The notes: generated by a model from the sequence alone, not told the origin. A DNA stretch of 64,000 nucleotides from Prevotella sp. (GCA_023662865.1 JAMPIK010000001.1:37793-101792), one strand, 5' to 3'. Shown: positions 17,065 to 27,475, counted from the first letter of the stretch. Numbers and translations are program-made.

Positions 17065-18155
17065 TCCGTGGGAAGGTCGTGTTCGCAGTAGACGCAACGC
17101 AAAGTGCCGTCGGCATTGATGAAACGTTGCGGCATGGGGTCGGAGTTGGTGATGCACTTGGGGTTGTCGCATTTCTGCCCCGGGAAGGCCGGCTCTGCAT
17201 GTTCAATGGGCTTTGAGGCTTCTTCTTTTTGCGGAAGAGGGTTGCCGTCGGGGTCAATACCGAGGCATTTGCAAATCATGGCTTGTCGAGCGTACAGACC
17301 GTTCTTGGCCTGCCGGAAGTAGTAGGCATACGGGGTGTCGTCAACGTCCTGCGCTATTTCGTTCACGCGCGGCAGGGGGTGAAGCACACGCATTGCGGGG
17401 CGAGCGTTTTTGAGCATATCGGCTGTGAGAGTGTAAAGGTCTTTCACGCGCTCGTACTCGTCAAGGTCGGCAAAACGTTCGCGTTGCACACGTGTCATGT
17501 ATAGAATGTCGGTTTCGTTGATGATTTCTTCGGAGAAATCTTCGGTTTCGGTGAACGGGATGTCGTGTTCCTTACAGAAAGTGATAAATTCGTCGGGCAT
17601 TTTCAGTTCGCGGCAAGCCACAAAATTGAATTTTACGCGGAAATGGCTTAAAGCGTGGAGCAGGGAGTGCACTGTGCGGCCATATTTGAGGTCGCCCACC
17701 ATAGTGACGGTGATATCATCAAGCCGGCCTTGTGTCTTATATATTGAGTACAGGTCGAGCATTGTCTGCGAGGGGTGCTGGTGTGCACCGTCGCCGGCGT
17801 TGATTACCGGGGTGTCAGTCACTTCAACGGCCCTTTGTGCCGCTCCTTCAAGGTAATGGCGCATTATGATGAGATCTACATAGTTGCTCACCATTTTAAT
17901 AGTGTCCTTGAGTGTCTCCCCTTTTGAGGTGGAGGTGGCGGCCGGGTCGGAGAAACCTATCACTCTGCCGCCGAGACGATTTACCGCTGTCTCAAAACTG
18001 AGACGCGTACGAGTGGAGGGCTCGAAAAACAGAGTGGCTATCACCTTGCCGTCTAAAATTTTACGATTTGGGTTAGCCTCAAACTCGGAGGCGGTTTGCA
18101 GCAGTGCGAGGATTTCTTGCTTGCTGAGGTCGTTGATGGAGACAATATTGCTCAT
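17061..18155 (-). CDS. pyrB: Aspartate carbamoyltransferase with a PyrI-like zinc-binding C-terminal tail
   Basis: Catalyses carbamoyl phosphate + aspartate to carbamoyl-aspartate, the committed step of pyrimidine synthesis. From ATG 18155 the protein is 364 residues. Residues 1 to about 306 are a complete catalytic chain with [15 protein letters not shown] (carbamoyl-phosphate binding), [16 protein letters not shown] and [16 protein letters not shown] tail absent from ordinary PyrB follows: C329-x4-C334, 19 residues, C354-x2-C357, in the context KCDNPKCIT...[10 protein letters not shown]. This closely resembles the zinc domain at the end of the regulatory chain PyrI (C-x4-C...C-x2-C-E). The nucleotide-binding effector domain of PyrI is not present: only about 23 residues separate the catalytic domain from the first Cys. 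No separate pyrI occurs in the window. The longer frame upstream of 18155 runs through the promoter and is rejected. Confidence 0.95.
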   Translation of the reverse strand: MSNIVSINDLSKQEILALLQTASEFEANPNRKILDGKVIATLFFEPSTRTRLSFETAVNRLGGRVIGFSDPAATSTSKGETLKDTIKMVSNYVDLIIMRHYLEGAAQRAVEVTDTPVINAGDGAHQHPSQTMLDLYSIYKTQGRLDDITVTMVGDLKYGRTVHSLLHALSHFRVKFNFVACRELKMPDEFITFCKEHDIPFTETEDFSEEIINETDILYMTRVQRERFADLDEYERVKDLYTLTADMLKNARPAMRVLHPLPRVNEIAQDVDDTPYAYYFRQAKNGLYARQAMICKCLGIDPDGNPLPQKEEASKPIEHAEPAFPGQKCDNPKCITNSDPMPQRFINADGTLRCVYCEHDLPTE

Positions 18156-18173
18156 GGACAAAAATATTTTTCG

Positions 18174-18205
18174 CAAAGTTAATAATTTTATGCAAGAATG
18201 GCAAA
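18174..18205 (-). promoter_or_regulatory. pyrB promoter
   Basis: On the minus strand TTTG (18205-18202), 20 bases, then TAACTTTG (18181-18174) is an exact consensus match. Initiation near 18168-18171 leaves about 13-16 bases before ATG 18155. It stands back to back with the guaB promoter. Confidence 0.8.
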
Positions 18206-18259
18206 TTTTTAAATGACTGTATGTCGTAAATATTTGGTAATCATACCGATGTAAAATAA

Positions 18260-19789
<1,530 letters not shown>

Positions 19790-19909
19790 TTCCGCCCTCG
19801 AATTCCCGACAACAGCCGGAAGTTTTCTGTGCAATCCTGTTACAGCACAATGCGATTAATATAAGTAGGAAACAAGTAGGGTGTCCGATAGTACACTGAT
19901 TTAGCATAT

Positions 19910-19944
19910 CCCCAAGCACACACGCACGGTGTGAGTGCTTGGGG
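19910..19944. terminator. Hairpin downstream of guaB
   Basis: CCCCAAGCAC (19910-19919) pairs perfectly with GTGCTTGGGG (19935-19944). The trailing sequence has no T-run, so this could be a Rho-type end or another signal. The remainder of 19790-20051 holds no gene that I can see. Confidence 0.5.
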
Positions 19945-20051
19945 TAGTGTTAGAAAAAAAGAGCGGCATGCAAAGTACTTCAATTTACTGTGAATTGAGT
20001 AGTACTGTTTTCTGACCACAACAATAAACGATTGAAATAATCTTTTATCAT

Positions 20052-21455
20052 ATGAAGCTCCTCAAATATTCTCTTTCCCTCGCAGGATTGTTTTTTATAT
20101 CGGCAATTATCCCCGGCATTATATGCGTTTTGTCAGGTCTTAATGGAGTTTGGGTTTCGTCCGGCATATCTTTAGCAATTGTGTGCCTTCTCAAAGGAAA
20201 GATTGCCAAGAAGATTTTTGGACCGAATACAACGCATTATTCTTCGCCTGACATTGCTTGTTTTCTAATTGCCATATCTTTAATCTCAGGTGGTATCAAG
20301 GCCTATACTTACTATCTTAACAAGGAGTCAATAGAAAGCTTTGGATTTACCCGTGAATCCACGAGGGAACAGGTATTCAATCAATTATTTGTACCGCTGC
20401 TTATTGCGTCATTACTTTTGTCCATAGTGTTAGGTATTGCAACGTATATTCGTGGTACACAAAAGAAGCATCAAGTACAAACGATTGAATCAAACGAAGA
20501 TGTTATGTCATCTCATTTTAAACAGCAAAAAAAAGACTACGAAAATCATAGAGATGAGTTGAAATCAAAAAATAATTTGGATAGAGAGAATACTTTCGGT
20601 GATGATATATCAACCAATCCAATTAATGAATCAGATGAATCAGAGAATGTAAAAAATAGTGATACTTCAACTTCTCCAACTACAAAAAATTATAAAAAGT
20701 ATATTTGGCCGGCTTTAGCAATTATTATAGTGATTGCCTTAGTCGTTTTCGGCATTTTCAAATTGTGCACATCCTGCGATAGTGCCGACGAATATCAAGA
20801 CGATGATATAAAAGAGTATATAGATAATAGTATAGGAGAATATCTATATGTAGACTCATATGGTAATATTCACGTTGACAAAAATTGTTCCGGAATACCA
20901 TCTATAAGTGTTAATCGTATTGAATATGAAAAAGTAAGTAATGAAGATTTACAAAATTGCTGTCATATTTGCGTCAATGATAAAATATATAAGAAACTTA
21001 AGGAAACATATAAAAATAAAGTCATTGAACAGCGCCTCAGCAATATTTATGATGTCCTCACCTTATACAATATTTCCAATTTACCGTCAAATCGGTTGGA
21101 TTTCGGTGCCTGGATAGAGGCAGACCAAGATAATCTTCAGTATCTGTACAAAATACTATCTCTAATGCGTGTAAGCGAAATTGGCAGTGATATTACAACC
21201 TTTAAGTCATGGCTATACTCTGATGATCAATCGCAAATAGAGATTTCAACATCGCTAAGGCGGTTATATGAAACCTGTGAGCGAGAGAATATACATGTCG
21301 ACGATTTCAACGAATTCATAAAGAATATCCAATATAATGAAAGCGATATGCAATGGATATATAATAAACTCGTTGAGCTAAACTATGACGTGGAACCATA
21401 TCAGCAATATCACGATGTGGTAACAGCTCTTGTTCCATATGAGACAATAGACTAA
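20052..21455 (+). CDS. Orphan multi-domain membrane protein with Cys-cluster and three C-terminal repeats
   Basis: I do not recognise this 467-residue protein. Seen directly: membrane segments at about residues 8-30, 32-50, 70-88 and 115-135; a long polar linker (about 140-215, rich in Asn, Ser, Asp, Lys); another membrane segment at about 219-240 followed by CTSC; then a domain starting EYLYVDSYGNIHVDKNCSG. This holds a Cys cluster ending NCCHICV, which looks like a metal or disulfide knuckle. The last ~130 residues look like three degenerate repeats of a pattern ending F-x-x-W/F...LYxxL: DFGAWIEADQDNLQYLYKIL, then FKSWLYSDDQ...LRRLYE, then FNEFIKNIQYNES..WIYNKL. Codon use is visibly AT-richer than in flanking genes, suggesting transfer. 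A strong terminator follows at 21556-21595. No neighbour gives a functional clue. Confidence 0.75.
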   Translation: MKLLKYSLSLAGLFFISAIIPGIICVLSGLNGVWVSSGISLAIVCLLKGKIAKKIFGPNTTHYSSPDIACFLIAISLISGGIKAYTYYLNKESIESFGFTRESTREQVFNQLFVPLLIASLLLSIVLGIATYIRGTQKKHQVQTIESNEDVMSSHFKQQKKDYENHRDELKSKNNLDRENTFGDDISTNPINESDESENVKNSDTSTSPTTKNYKKYIWPALAIIIVIALVVFGIFKLCTSCDSADEYQDDDIKEYIDNSIGEYLYVDSYGNIHVDKNCSGIPSISVNRIEYEKVSNEDLQNCCHICVNDKIYKKLKETYKNKVIEQRLSNIYDVLTLYNISNLPSNRLDFGAWIEADQDNLQYLYKILSLMRVSEIGSDITTFKSWLYSDDQSQIEISTSLRRLYETCERENIHVDDFNEFIKNIQYNESDMQWIYNKLVELNYDVEPYQQYHDVVTALVPYETID

Positions 21456-21468
21456 CCCCTATAAATAA

Positions 21469-21535
21469 GTGTCTGTTCAATTAAACTTTATGTGGCTGCG
21501 CTCAAAATAAAGATTAATTTAAATTGAACAGACAC
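21469..21535. repeat. 67-bp inverted-repeat element (14-bp perfect arms)
   Basis: GTGTCTGTTCAATT (21469-21482) and AATTGAACAGACAC (21522-21535) are perfect inverse copies. A second pair, CTTTAT (21486-21491) and ATAAAG (21507-21512), lies inside. It may be a very short mobile remnant or a hairpin in the 3' region of the orphan gene. Confidence 0.5.
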
Positions 21536-21555
21536 AAAAGTGTAATAGAATTATA

Positions 21556-21595
21556 ACAAAGCTCTTCAAATTCATCTGAGGAGCTTTGTTTTTTT
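21556..21595 (+). terminator. Intrinsic terminator after the orphan membrane gene
   Basis: ACAAAGCTC (21556-21564) pairs with GAGCTTTGT (21581-21589), followed directly by a run of T to 21595. It is a textbook intrinsic terminator on the plus strand. Confidence 0.85.
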
Positions 21596-21690
21596 AAGGG
21601 GTAAAAAAATAGTCACAGATAATCTTGCTGTAAGCGTGTAGCATACAAGCGTGCGGAGCTCGCTGACTTACTGTGCATGATTTGTGCTGC

Positions 21691-22089
21691 TTAGTAGCGC
21701 GATAGGGCGGTGGCTGCATACCCCGAGGCTGCAGCTTTCAGAGCTGGGTGGTATGGCAGTTGCCGCAATAGCCGAAAGGCCAGCATGTCAGCCTCCTCTT
21801 GTGTCTGAACATCTGCCATGAGCTCCAACGCCTTCTGTTCGCTGACCTCTTCCGGAGGAAACAGATAAGCGGCCAACAGACGGCTTTCGCGAACCTTGCG
21901 GTCCGCCCACAGCGCATCGGCAAGCGTCATGCCCGGCACCAGAGTACCGGCGATATGCGCCAACTGCGGCACATTAAGTCCGAAAATCACATTATAGCAA
22001 TCCATGCCGGCAGCACGCAGCGTATCTGCCACTATGCCATTACGATAAGCCATAAATTGCCCTTTTATCTTCTTAACAGTCTCTTGCAT
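21691..22089 (-). CDS. Short AlkD-like HEAT-repeat protein
   Basis: A 132-residue helical protein. The segments FMAYRNGIVADTLRAAGMD, FGLNVPQLAHIAGTLVPG and LADALWADRKVRESRLLAAY resemble the first repeats of AlkD-type DNA alkylation repair proteins of Bacteroidales. In those, HEAT-like repeats clasp DNA. The protein is about half the length of AlkD (about 230 residues), so the catalytic part may be missing and a repair role is only a guess. It is the last gene of a minus-strand run after the Fur regulator, purA and DUF1015 genes (78-base gap). Confidence 0.65.
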   Translation of the reverse strand: MQETVKKIKGQFMAYRNGIVADTLRAAGMDCYNVIFGLNVPQLAHIAGTLVPGMTLADALWADRKVRESRLLAAYLFPPEEVSEQKALELMADVQTQEEADMLAFRLLRQLPYHPALKAAASGYAATALSRY

Positions 22090-22167
22090 AACAACCGGAT
22101 AGGTATAATAAGCGGTCGCCGGACAAGCCGATGACCGCCTATTCTTATGTATTTGTGAGATAGGGTG

Positions 22168-23415
22168 TTAGTCTTCGAGTTTGTGGATTACGAGGCCGGA
22201 ACGGAGTTTGGGTTCGAACCAGGTAGTCTTCGGAGGCATGATGTTGCCGGTGTCGGCGATGTTGATGAGCTGGTCCATTGTTACGGGATACAAGGCGAGA
22301 GCCATCTTCATTTCGCCGCTGTCTACACGACGCTGCAGCTCTTCAAGACCGCGGATACCGCCTACAAAGTCAATGCGCTTGTCGCTGCGGAGGTCTGTGA
22401 TACCCAGAATGTCGCGAAGAATGAGGTCGGAACTTACTGTAACGTCGAGTACGCCGATGGGGTCTTGGTCGTTATAAGTACCCTCTTTTGCAGTGAGTGA
22501 ATACCATTCGCCGTCGAGGTAGAGAGCGAAGTTGTGCAATGCGTTGGGGTGGTAAATCTCTTTACCCTTCTTCTCAACGATGAAGTTTTCTTCTACCTTT
22601 GCAAGGAACTCGGCGGGAGTCAGGCCGTTGAGGTCGCGAACTACGCGGTTGTAGTCGATAATCTTGAGGTGGCTTGCCGGGAATGCAACAGCCAGGAAGT
22701 AGTTATACTCCTCGTCGCCCTTGTGGTTGGGGTTGTTCTTGGCCTTCTCTGCACCAACGAGAGCTGCGGCAGCGCTACGGTGGTGACCGTCAGCAATGTA
22801 GAGGTTGGGGATAGCTGCAAACTCCTCGGTAATCTTCTTGATAGTGTCTTCATCGTCAATTACCCAGAAAGTGTGGCCGAAGCCGTCGGGAGCTACGAAG
22901 TCGTATTCGGGTGTGCCGGCAGTAACCTTGTCGATGATTTCCTGCAGACCTTTGTTGTCGGGGAATGCGAAGAATACCGGCTCGATGTTGGCGTTGTTCA
23001 CGCGAACATGTTTCATGCGGTCTTCCTCTTTGTCGCGACGAGTAAGCTCGTGCTTCTTGATGCGGCCTTCCATATAATCGTCTACCCATGCGGCAACTAC
23101 GAAGCCGTACTGTGTGCGACCATCCATTGTCTGGGCGTAGATATAATATTTCTCCTTGTCGTCTTGTACAAGCCAGCCCTCTTTCTGGAACTTGTTGAAG
23201 TTCTCAACAGCCTTTTCGTAAACGGCCGGGTCATGCTCGTCAAAGCCGGGAGCAAAGTCGATTTCAGGTTTGATGATATGGTAGAGGCTCTTGGGGTTAC
23301 CCTCAGCTTCAGCGCGAGCTTCCTCAGAGTTGAGCACGTCGTAGGGGCGTGACACTACTTCTTCCACCATTGACTTGGGAGGACGTACTCCCTTGAAAGG
23401 TTTTACTTTTGCCAT
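22168..23415 (-). CDS. DUF1015 family protein
   Basis: A 415-residue cytosolic protein of the DUF1015 family (start MAKVKPFKGVRPPK; core VVSRPYDVLNSEEARAEAEG and LYIADGHHRSAAAALVG). The conserved DGHHRSAA block suggests a nucleotide- or phosphate-handling active site, but the reaction is not established for this protein. I start at ATG 23415, where family similarity begins; the longer frame would overlap purA by 17 bases. The gene lies 31 bases after purA and is probably co-transcribed with it. Confidence 0.88.
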   Translation of the reverse strand: MAKVKPFKGVRPPKSMVEEVVSRPYDVLNSEEARAEAEGNPKSLYHIIKPEIDFAPGFDEHDPAVYEKAVENFNKFQKEGWLVQDDKEKYYIYAQTMDGRTQYGFVVAAWVDDYMEGRIKKHELTRRDKEEDRMKHVRVNNANIEPVFFAFPDNKGLQEIIDKVTAGTPEYDFVAPDGFGHTFWVIDDEDTIKKITEEFAAIPNLYIADGHHRSAAAALVGAEKAKNNPNHKGDEEYNYFLAVAFPASHLKIIDYNRVVRDLNGLTPAEFLAKVEENFIVEKKGKEIYHPNALHNFALYLDGEWYSLTAKEGTYNDQDPIGVLDVTVSSDLILRDILGITDLRSDKRIDFVGGIRGLEELQRRVDSGEMKMALALYPVTMDQLINIADTGNIMPPKTTWFEPKLRSGLVIHKLED

Positions 23416-23446
23416 TGTTTTTGGTATTTTATTGATTAAAAGGTAT

Positions 23447-24715
23447 TTATTTGTCAAGTTCAATAGTCTGGCTACGATCCGGACCTACGCTGACTATAGC
23501 CACCGGTACCCCTAACTCTTTCTCTAGAAAAGATAGATAAGCCTTAAATTCGGGGGGGAATTGCTCGGGACTCGTCATGCAAGTCATGTCGGTTTTCCAA
23601 CCGGGGAACTCGGTGTACACCGGCTCTATTTTGAGGGTGTTTACCTCAAAGGGGAAGCGGTCTGTCTCCTCGCCGTTGATGCGGTAAGCGGTGCACGCTT
23701 TGATGGTGTCGAAGGTGTCGAGTACGTCGCTCTTCATCATGATGAGCTTGGTGACACCGTCGAGCATGATAGCATATTTGAGAGCTACGAGGTCTATCCA
23801 GCCGCAGCGACGCTCACGCCCGGTAACAGCGCCATACTCATGACCCAGGTCGCGCATCTTTTTGCCAGTTTCGTCAAAGAGTTCTGTGGGGAACGGACCG
23901 GCTCCCACGCGAGTGCAGTAAGCCTTGAATATGCCGTAAACGTCGCCTATGCGCTGTGGAGCAATCCCCAGGCCGGTGCATGCGCCGGCAGCGATAGTAT
24001 TGGAAGAGGTGACAAACGGGTATGAACCGTAATCAACATCGAGCATAGTGCCCTGAGCACCCTCGCACAACATCTTTTTACCCTGATTGAGCAGAGCATT
24101 TACTTCATATTCGGAGTCGATGAGTTGATACTCTTTGAGATACTCAACTGCCTGCATCCACTCCTTTTCGAACACTTCTATATTGGTGTCGCCGCCCAAA
24201 GACTCCAGCATGCGTATATGGCGCGCCTTGGCAGCGGCATATTTATTATCGAAATCATGCAACAGGTCGCCCACACGCAGGCCGTTTCGCGAGATTTTGT
24301 CAGTATAAGTCGGGCCGATACCCTTGCCGGTAGTGCCTATCTTGGCGGCACCTTTGGCAGCCTCTCCGGCAGCATCAAGCTTGCGATGGGTAGGGAGTAT
24401 GAGGTGTGCTTTCTTGGATATGCGGAGTATCTTCTTGAGTTCCACACCACTCTGCTCAAGGGCTTTTGCTTCTTCGGCAAAGAGTACCGGATCAAGCACA
24501 ACTCCCGAACCTATTATATTTATATTCTCATTCTGAAACACGCCTGAAGGTATGGAGCGCAGCACATATTTTTTACCCTCAAATTCGAGGGTGTGTCCGG
24601 CATTGGGACCGCCCTGAAAACGTGCAACCACATCATAGCGCGGTGTGAGCACATCCACTACTTTTCCTTTACCTTCGTCTCCCCATTGGAGACCCAAAAG
24701 CACATCTGCTTTCAT
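23447..24715 (-). CDS. purA: Adenylosuccinate synthetase
   Basis: Joins IMP and aspartate with GTP to make adenylosuccinate, the first step from IMP to AMP. The 422-residue protein begins with the P-loop-like LGLQWGDEGKGKVVD and shows RFQGGPNAGHT, GTTGKGIGPTYTDKISR, CEGAQGTMLDVDYGSYPFVTSS and VTGRERRCGWIDLVALKYA, all standard PurA blocks. It lies between the Fur-family gene (46-base gap) and DUF1015 in one minus-strand operon. Together with guaB it covers both branches from IMP within this window. Confidence 0.97.
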   Translation of the reverse strand: MKADVLLGLQWGDEGKGKVVDVLTPRYDVVARFQGGPNAGHTLEFEGKKYVLRSIPSGVFQNENINIIGSGVVLDPVLFAEEAKALEQSGVELKKILRISKKAHLILPTHRKLDAAGEAAKGAAKIGTTGKGIGPTYTDKISRNGLRVGDLLHDFDNKYAAAKARHIRMLESLGGDTNIEVFEKEWMQAVEYLKEYQLIDSEYEVNALLNQGKKMLCEGAQGTMLDVDYGSYPFVTSSNTIAAGACTGLGIAPQRIGDVYGIFKAYCTRVGAGPFPTELFDETGKKMRDLGHEYGAVTGRERRCGWIDLVALKYAIMLDGVTKLIMMKSDVLDTFDTIKACTAYRINGEETDRFPFEVNTLKIEPVYTEFPGWKTDMTCMTSPEQFPPEFKAYLSFLEKELGVPVAIVSVGPDRSQTIELDK

Positions 24716-24761
24716 TATTAGAGCTTATTTAATAATATCTTTATGGCTCATAGAGAGCACG

Positions 24762-25226
24762 TTAATTGTCAGTTTGGACGGTCGCGGCGCAATTGGCACA
24801 CAGACCGTAAATATAAGCGGACAAATGCGAGGGCGAGAAGCCGCCGTACCTGTCGGCGCTGAGCAACGCATTGATTTCGGCATCGGCTTCGCGCTCGCTC
24901 ACAGCACCGCAACGGGTGCAGATGAGATGCAAATGAGTGCCTTGATTTTTCTCATACAAGGCCTCGCCGCCGGCATTGGCAAAGTGATGTCGGCGTATCA
25001 CACCGCACTCTTCCAGCAGCCCGAAAGTGTTGTAGACAGTGGCGCGGCTTACATGGTAGCCTACCTTTTCAAGGTTCTGCCTCAACTCCTCTGCACCGAA
25101 ATGCCCGGGCATGCCCCACACGGCTTTAAGCACGGCAAACCGCTCCTGGGTCTTTCGCAAATGCTTGCTTTCCAACCAGCGATTAAAGAGCTTTACAGCC
25201 TGTATGTAGCCTTCATGTCCTGTCAT
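24762..25226 (-). CDS. Fur-family transcriptional regulator
   Basis: A 154-residue metal-responsive repressor-type protein. The N-terminal winged helix includes RKTQERFAVLKAVWGMPGHFGAEEL and the recognition region VSRATVYNTFGLLEECGV. The C-terminal dimerisation domain has THLHLICTRCGAV and YGLCANCA, two CxxC pairs that bind structural zinc. Whether it senses iron (Fur), peroxide (PerR) or zinc cannot be decided from sequence alone. It leads the purA operon and has a consensus promoter (25279-25309), so autoregulation from this site is possible. Confidence 0.92.
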   Translation of the reverse strand: MTGHEGYIQAVKLFNRWLESKHLRKTQERFAVLKAVWGMPGHFGAEELRQNLEKVGYHVSRATVYNTFGLLEECGVIRRHHFANAGGEALYEKNQGTHLHLICTRCGAVSEREADAEINALLSADRYGGFSPSHLSAYIYGLCANCAATVQTDN

Positions 25227-25278
25227 GTAAAGAAACGCACGAACGTGCGAGCGGAAACCGCCCGCTCACTTCGCCCTG

Positions 25279-25309
25279 CAAAGTTACAAAACTTCGCCGA
25301 CATTACAAA
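25279..25309 (-). promoter_or_regulatory. Promoter of the Fur-family/purA operon
   Basis: Minus-strand TTTG (25309-25306), 19 bases, TAACTTTG (25286-25279). Initiation near 25273-25276, about 50 bases before ATG 25226. Confidence 0.75.
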
Positions 25310-25358
25310 CTTTCGCGTAAAATTCCAGATAGGATTATTATATATCATTTTTTTTCAC

Positions 25359-25366
25359 TATCTTTG
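25359..25366 (+). promoter_or_regulatory. Probable promoter -7 box for the restriction-modification cassette
   Basis: TATCTTTG (25359-25366) fits TAnnTTTG; the -33 region is AT-rich without a clear TTTG. This would give a leader of about 110 bases before ATG 25485. I see no controller-protein gene or obvious C-box in the leader. Confidence 0.5.
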
Positions 25367-25484
25367 CATTCTATATGATAATGAATGTAGCTGACAGATT
25401 ACGCTATAAGGTCAATATCACGATTTTATAAAGAATCTTTGGGGGATTTGTCGCCTTGTTTAAGCTATATCCTTATTTCTTTAT

Positions 25485-26429
25485 ATGGTAACAACGGCTT
25501 CTATATACCAACAAGTATTAAATTTTGAAGGATTGGATGAAATTCAACCCTTTGAAAAGGTGCGTTCTCCTCTTAATTACATTGGAGGTAAATTCAAATT
25601 GCTTCCCCAGATATTGCGTTATTTCCCTACAAGTATAGACACGTTTGTAGACTTATTTTGCGGAGGGTGTAATGTAGGGGTGAATGTAAAAGCTAAATTT
25701 ACTGTCTTTAATGACAATTTAGTTTATTTAATAGATTTGTATCGTTATTTGAAAGAAAGCACTACTTATGAAGTTCTTGACCATATAAGAAACCGAATTC
25801 GAGAGTTTGAATTAACGCTCACCAACAAAGACGGTTATTTAAAACTTCGGAATTTATATAATACGACCAGATGTCCGCTTGATTTATTTGTTCTTGTTGC
25901 TTATTCATTTAATCATCAAATACGTTTTAATTCCATGCATCAGTTCAATAATCCATTTGGTAAAGATAGAAGTTCATTTAATCCGACTATGGAGAAAAAC
26001 TTGATTGCATTTATTGAACGCTTGCATCAGATTTCATGTGAATTTATTTCCGGAAACTTTGATGTATTTGATTTTTCCCGTCTCAATCCGAATGATTTTG
26101 TCTATTGTGATCCACCATATTTAATATCCACCGGTACCTATAATGATGGCAAACGCGGATTTACAGGATGGGGTGCCAAAGAAGAGTATCAATTACTCTC
26201 TATATTGGACTCTCTTAACTACCACAACGTCCGTTTTGCTTTATCTAATGTATTATCGCATAAAGGGAAGCAAAATGATATTCTTATAGATTGGGCAAGA
26301 AAGAATGCCTATAACATAGTTCATCTTGATATGAATTATGCAAATTCCAATTATCACACTTCTGATAGAAGACAGAACTCAACTGATGAGGTTCTAATAA
26401 TTAATTACGATACGAAATGCGCTATATAG
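25485..26429 (+). CDS. DNA adenine (N6) methyltransferase, D12/alpha class
   Basis: A 314-residue Dam-family adenine methylase. Motif X is RSPLNYIGGKFKLLPQIL (about residues 26-43), motif I is TFVDLFCGGCNVG, and the catalytic motif IV is VYCDPPYLIS. It transfers a methyl group from S-adenosylmethionine to adenine at a specific site and would protect host DNA from the nuclease encoded two genes downstream. The gene overlaps the next by 13 bases. The cassette is much richer in A+T than its neighbours, which points to horizontal acquisition. Confidence 0.93.
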   Translation: MVTTASIYQQVLNFEGLDEIQPFEKVRSPLNYIGGKFKLLPQILRYFPTSIDTFVDLFCGGCNVGVNVKAKFTVFNDNLVYLIDLYRYLKESTTYEVLDHIRNRIREFELTLTNKDGYLKLRNLYNTTRCPLDLFVLVAYSFNHQIRFNSMHQFNNPFGKDRSSFNPTMEKNLIAFIERLHQISCEFISGNFDVFDFSRLNPNDFVYCDPPYLISTGTYNDGKRGFTGWGAKEEYQLLSILDSLNYHNVRFALSNVLSHKGKQNDILIDWARKNAYNIVHLDMNYANSNYHTSDRRQNSTDEVLIINYDTKCAI

Positions 26430-27475
26430 GCAATAAAGAAAGTTTGCTTGATACCATTTACTCCAAGATTTCATCTCATGGAATATCCGGAGCTAAATTT
26501 TTTGACTTTTTTTCAGGCACTACAAATGTAGCTCGTTACTTCAAAGATAAAGGCTACCAAGTAGAGTCTTGCGACTTGTTATATTTATCCTTTTGTTTGC
26601 AAAAAGCGTATATAGAAAACAATGCAGAACCTACGTTTGATAAATTATTACCCAAGTTAAAGGTTAAAACTACATCTCTTTTTAGCTCTCCTTTGGAACT
26701 TGTTATTGAACACCTAAATTCCGTCAAAGATGAATTTGGCTTTATTTCCCAACATTATACCCCTTTAGGTACACAAGATTTGCCACAGCCTAGAATGTAT
26801 TTCAGTGAAGAAAACGGATTGCGAATAGATGCAGTGCGGATAACAGTCGAAAAATGGAAACGGCACTCCTTGATTACAGATACAGAATACTATATATTGC
26901 TTGCTTGCCTTATAGAGTCTGTTTCATTCTATGCAAATGTAGCGGGTGTCTACGCTGCTTTTCATAAAAAATGGGATCCTCGTGCGGTAAAGCGATTTTA
27001 TTTACGCCCGATTAAAATACATAACAATGGTTTAAATAATAGAGCTTATAACACCAATAGTTTAGAGCTTGTTCCTTCTATTGATACCGATATTATTTAC
27101 ATGGATCCTCCTTATAACGAGCGACAATATCTTCCAAATTATCATATAATTGAAACGATTGCACGATATGATAATCCTCCTATTAAAGGTATAACCGGGA
27201 TGAGACCATATAGTAAAGAAAAATCTACTTTTTGTAACGCTGCTTCCGCCATTAGAGATTTGGAGTATGTTGCTGCAAATGCCAAATACAAGCATTTAGT
27301 ACTTAGCTATAATTCAGAAGGGATTATGTCTACTGAATCAATTTTTTTAATACTTTCAAAATTTGGCAAAGTGTCACTTGAAGAGATTGAATATCTCCGT
27401 TTTAAAAGTAACAACAATGGTGTGTCGAGCAGAAAGAAACATGTGTACGAGCAAATTTTTATACTAAGTAAATGA
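26417..27475 (+). CDS. Second DNA adenine (N6) methyltransferase, D12/alpha class
   Basis: A 352-residue methylase, related in layout to but clearly different from the preceding one: motif X MRYIGNKESLLDTI at the extreme N-terminus, motif I FFDFFSGTTNVARYF, motif IV IYMDPPYNERQY. Two alpha-class adenine methylases with one nuclease are typical of systems that recognise an asymmetric site (FokI- or SfaNI-like), where each strand needs its own methylase. The start overlaps the upstream gene by 13 bases and the stop overlaps the nuclease start by 4 bases (ATGA), so all three are translationally coupled. Confidence 0.9.
   Translation: MRYIGNKESLLDTIYSKISSHGISGAKFFDFFSGTTNVARYFKDKGYQVESCDLLYLSFCLQKAYIENNAEPTFDKLLPKLKVKTTSLFSSPLELVIEHLNSVKDEFGFISQHYTPLGTQDLPQPRMYFSEENGLRIDAVRITVEKWKRHSLITDTEYYILLACLIESVSFYANVAGVYAAFHKKWDPRAVKRFYLRPIKIHNNGLNNRAYNTNSLELVPSIDTDIIYMDPPYNERQYLPNYHIIETIARYDNPPIKGITGMRPYSKEKSTFCNAASAIRDLEYVAANAKYKHLVLSYNSEGIMSTESIFLILSKFGKVSLEEIEYLRFKSNNNGVSSRKKHVYEQIFILSK

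Noticed and set aside
22112..22138. GCGGTC/GACCGC dyad downstream of DUF1015 as a terminator
   Set aside because: The stem is only 6 bp with no T-run on the minus strand; too weak to list as a feature.
22205..22225. GGTTCGAACC sequence suggesting a tRNA T-arm
   Set aside because: It lies within the DUF1015 coding sequence and has no acceptor, D or anticodon arms around it. No tRNA was found anywhere in the window.
22534..23352. 272-codon plus-strand frame antisense to DUF1015
   Set aside because: The Val/Leu-rich sequence is what antisense reading of an acidic helical protein gives; no start signals.
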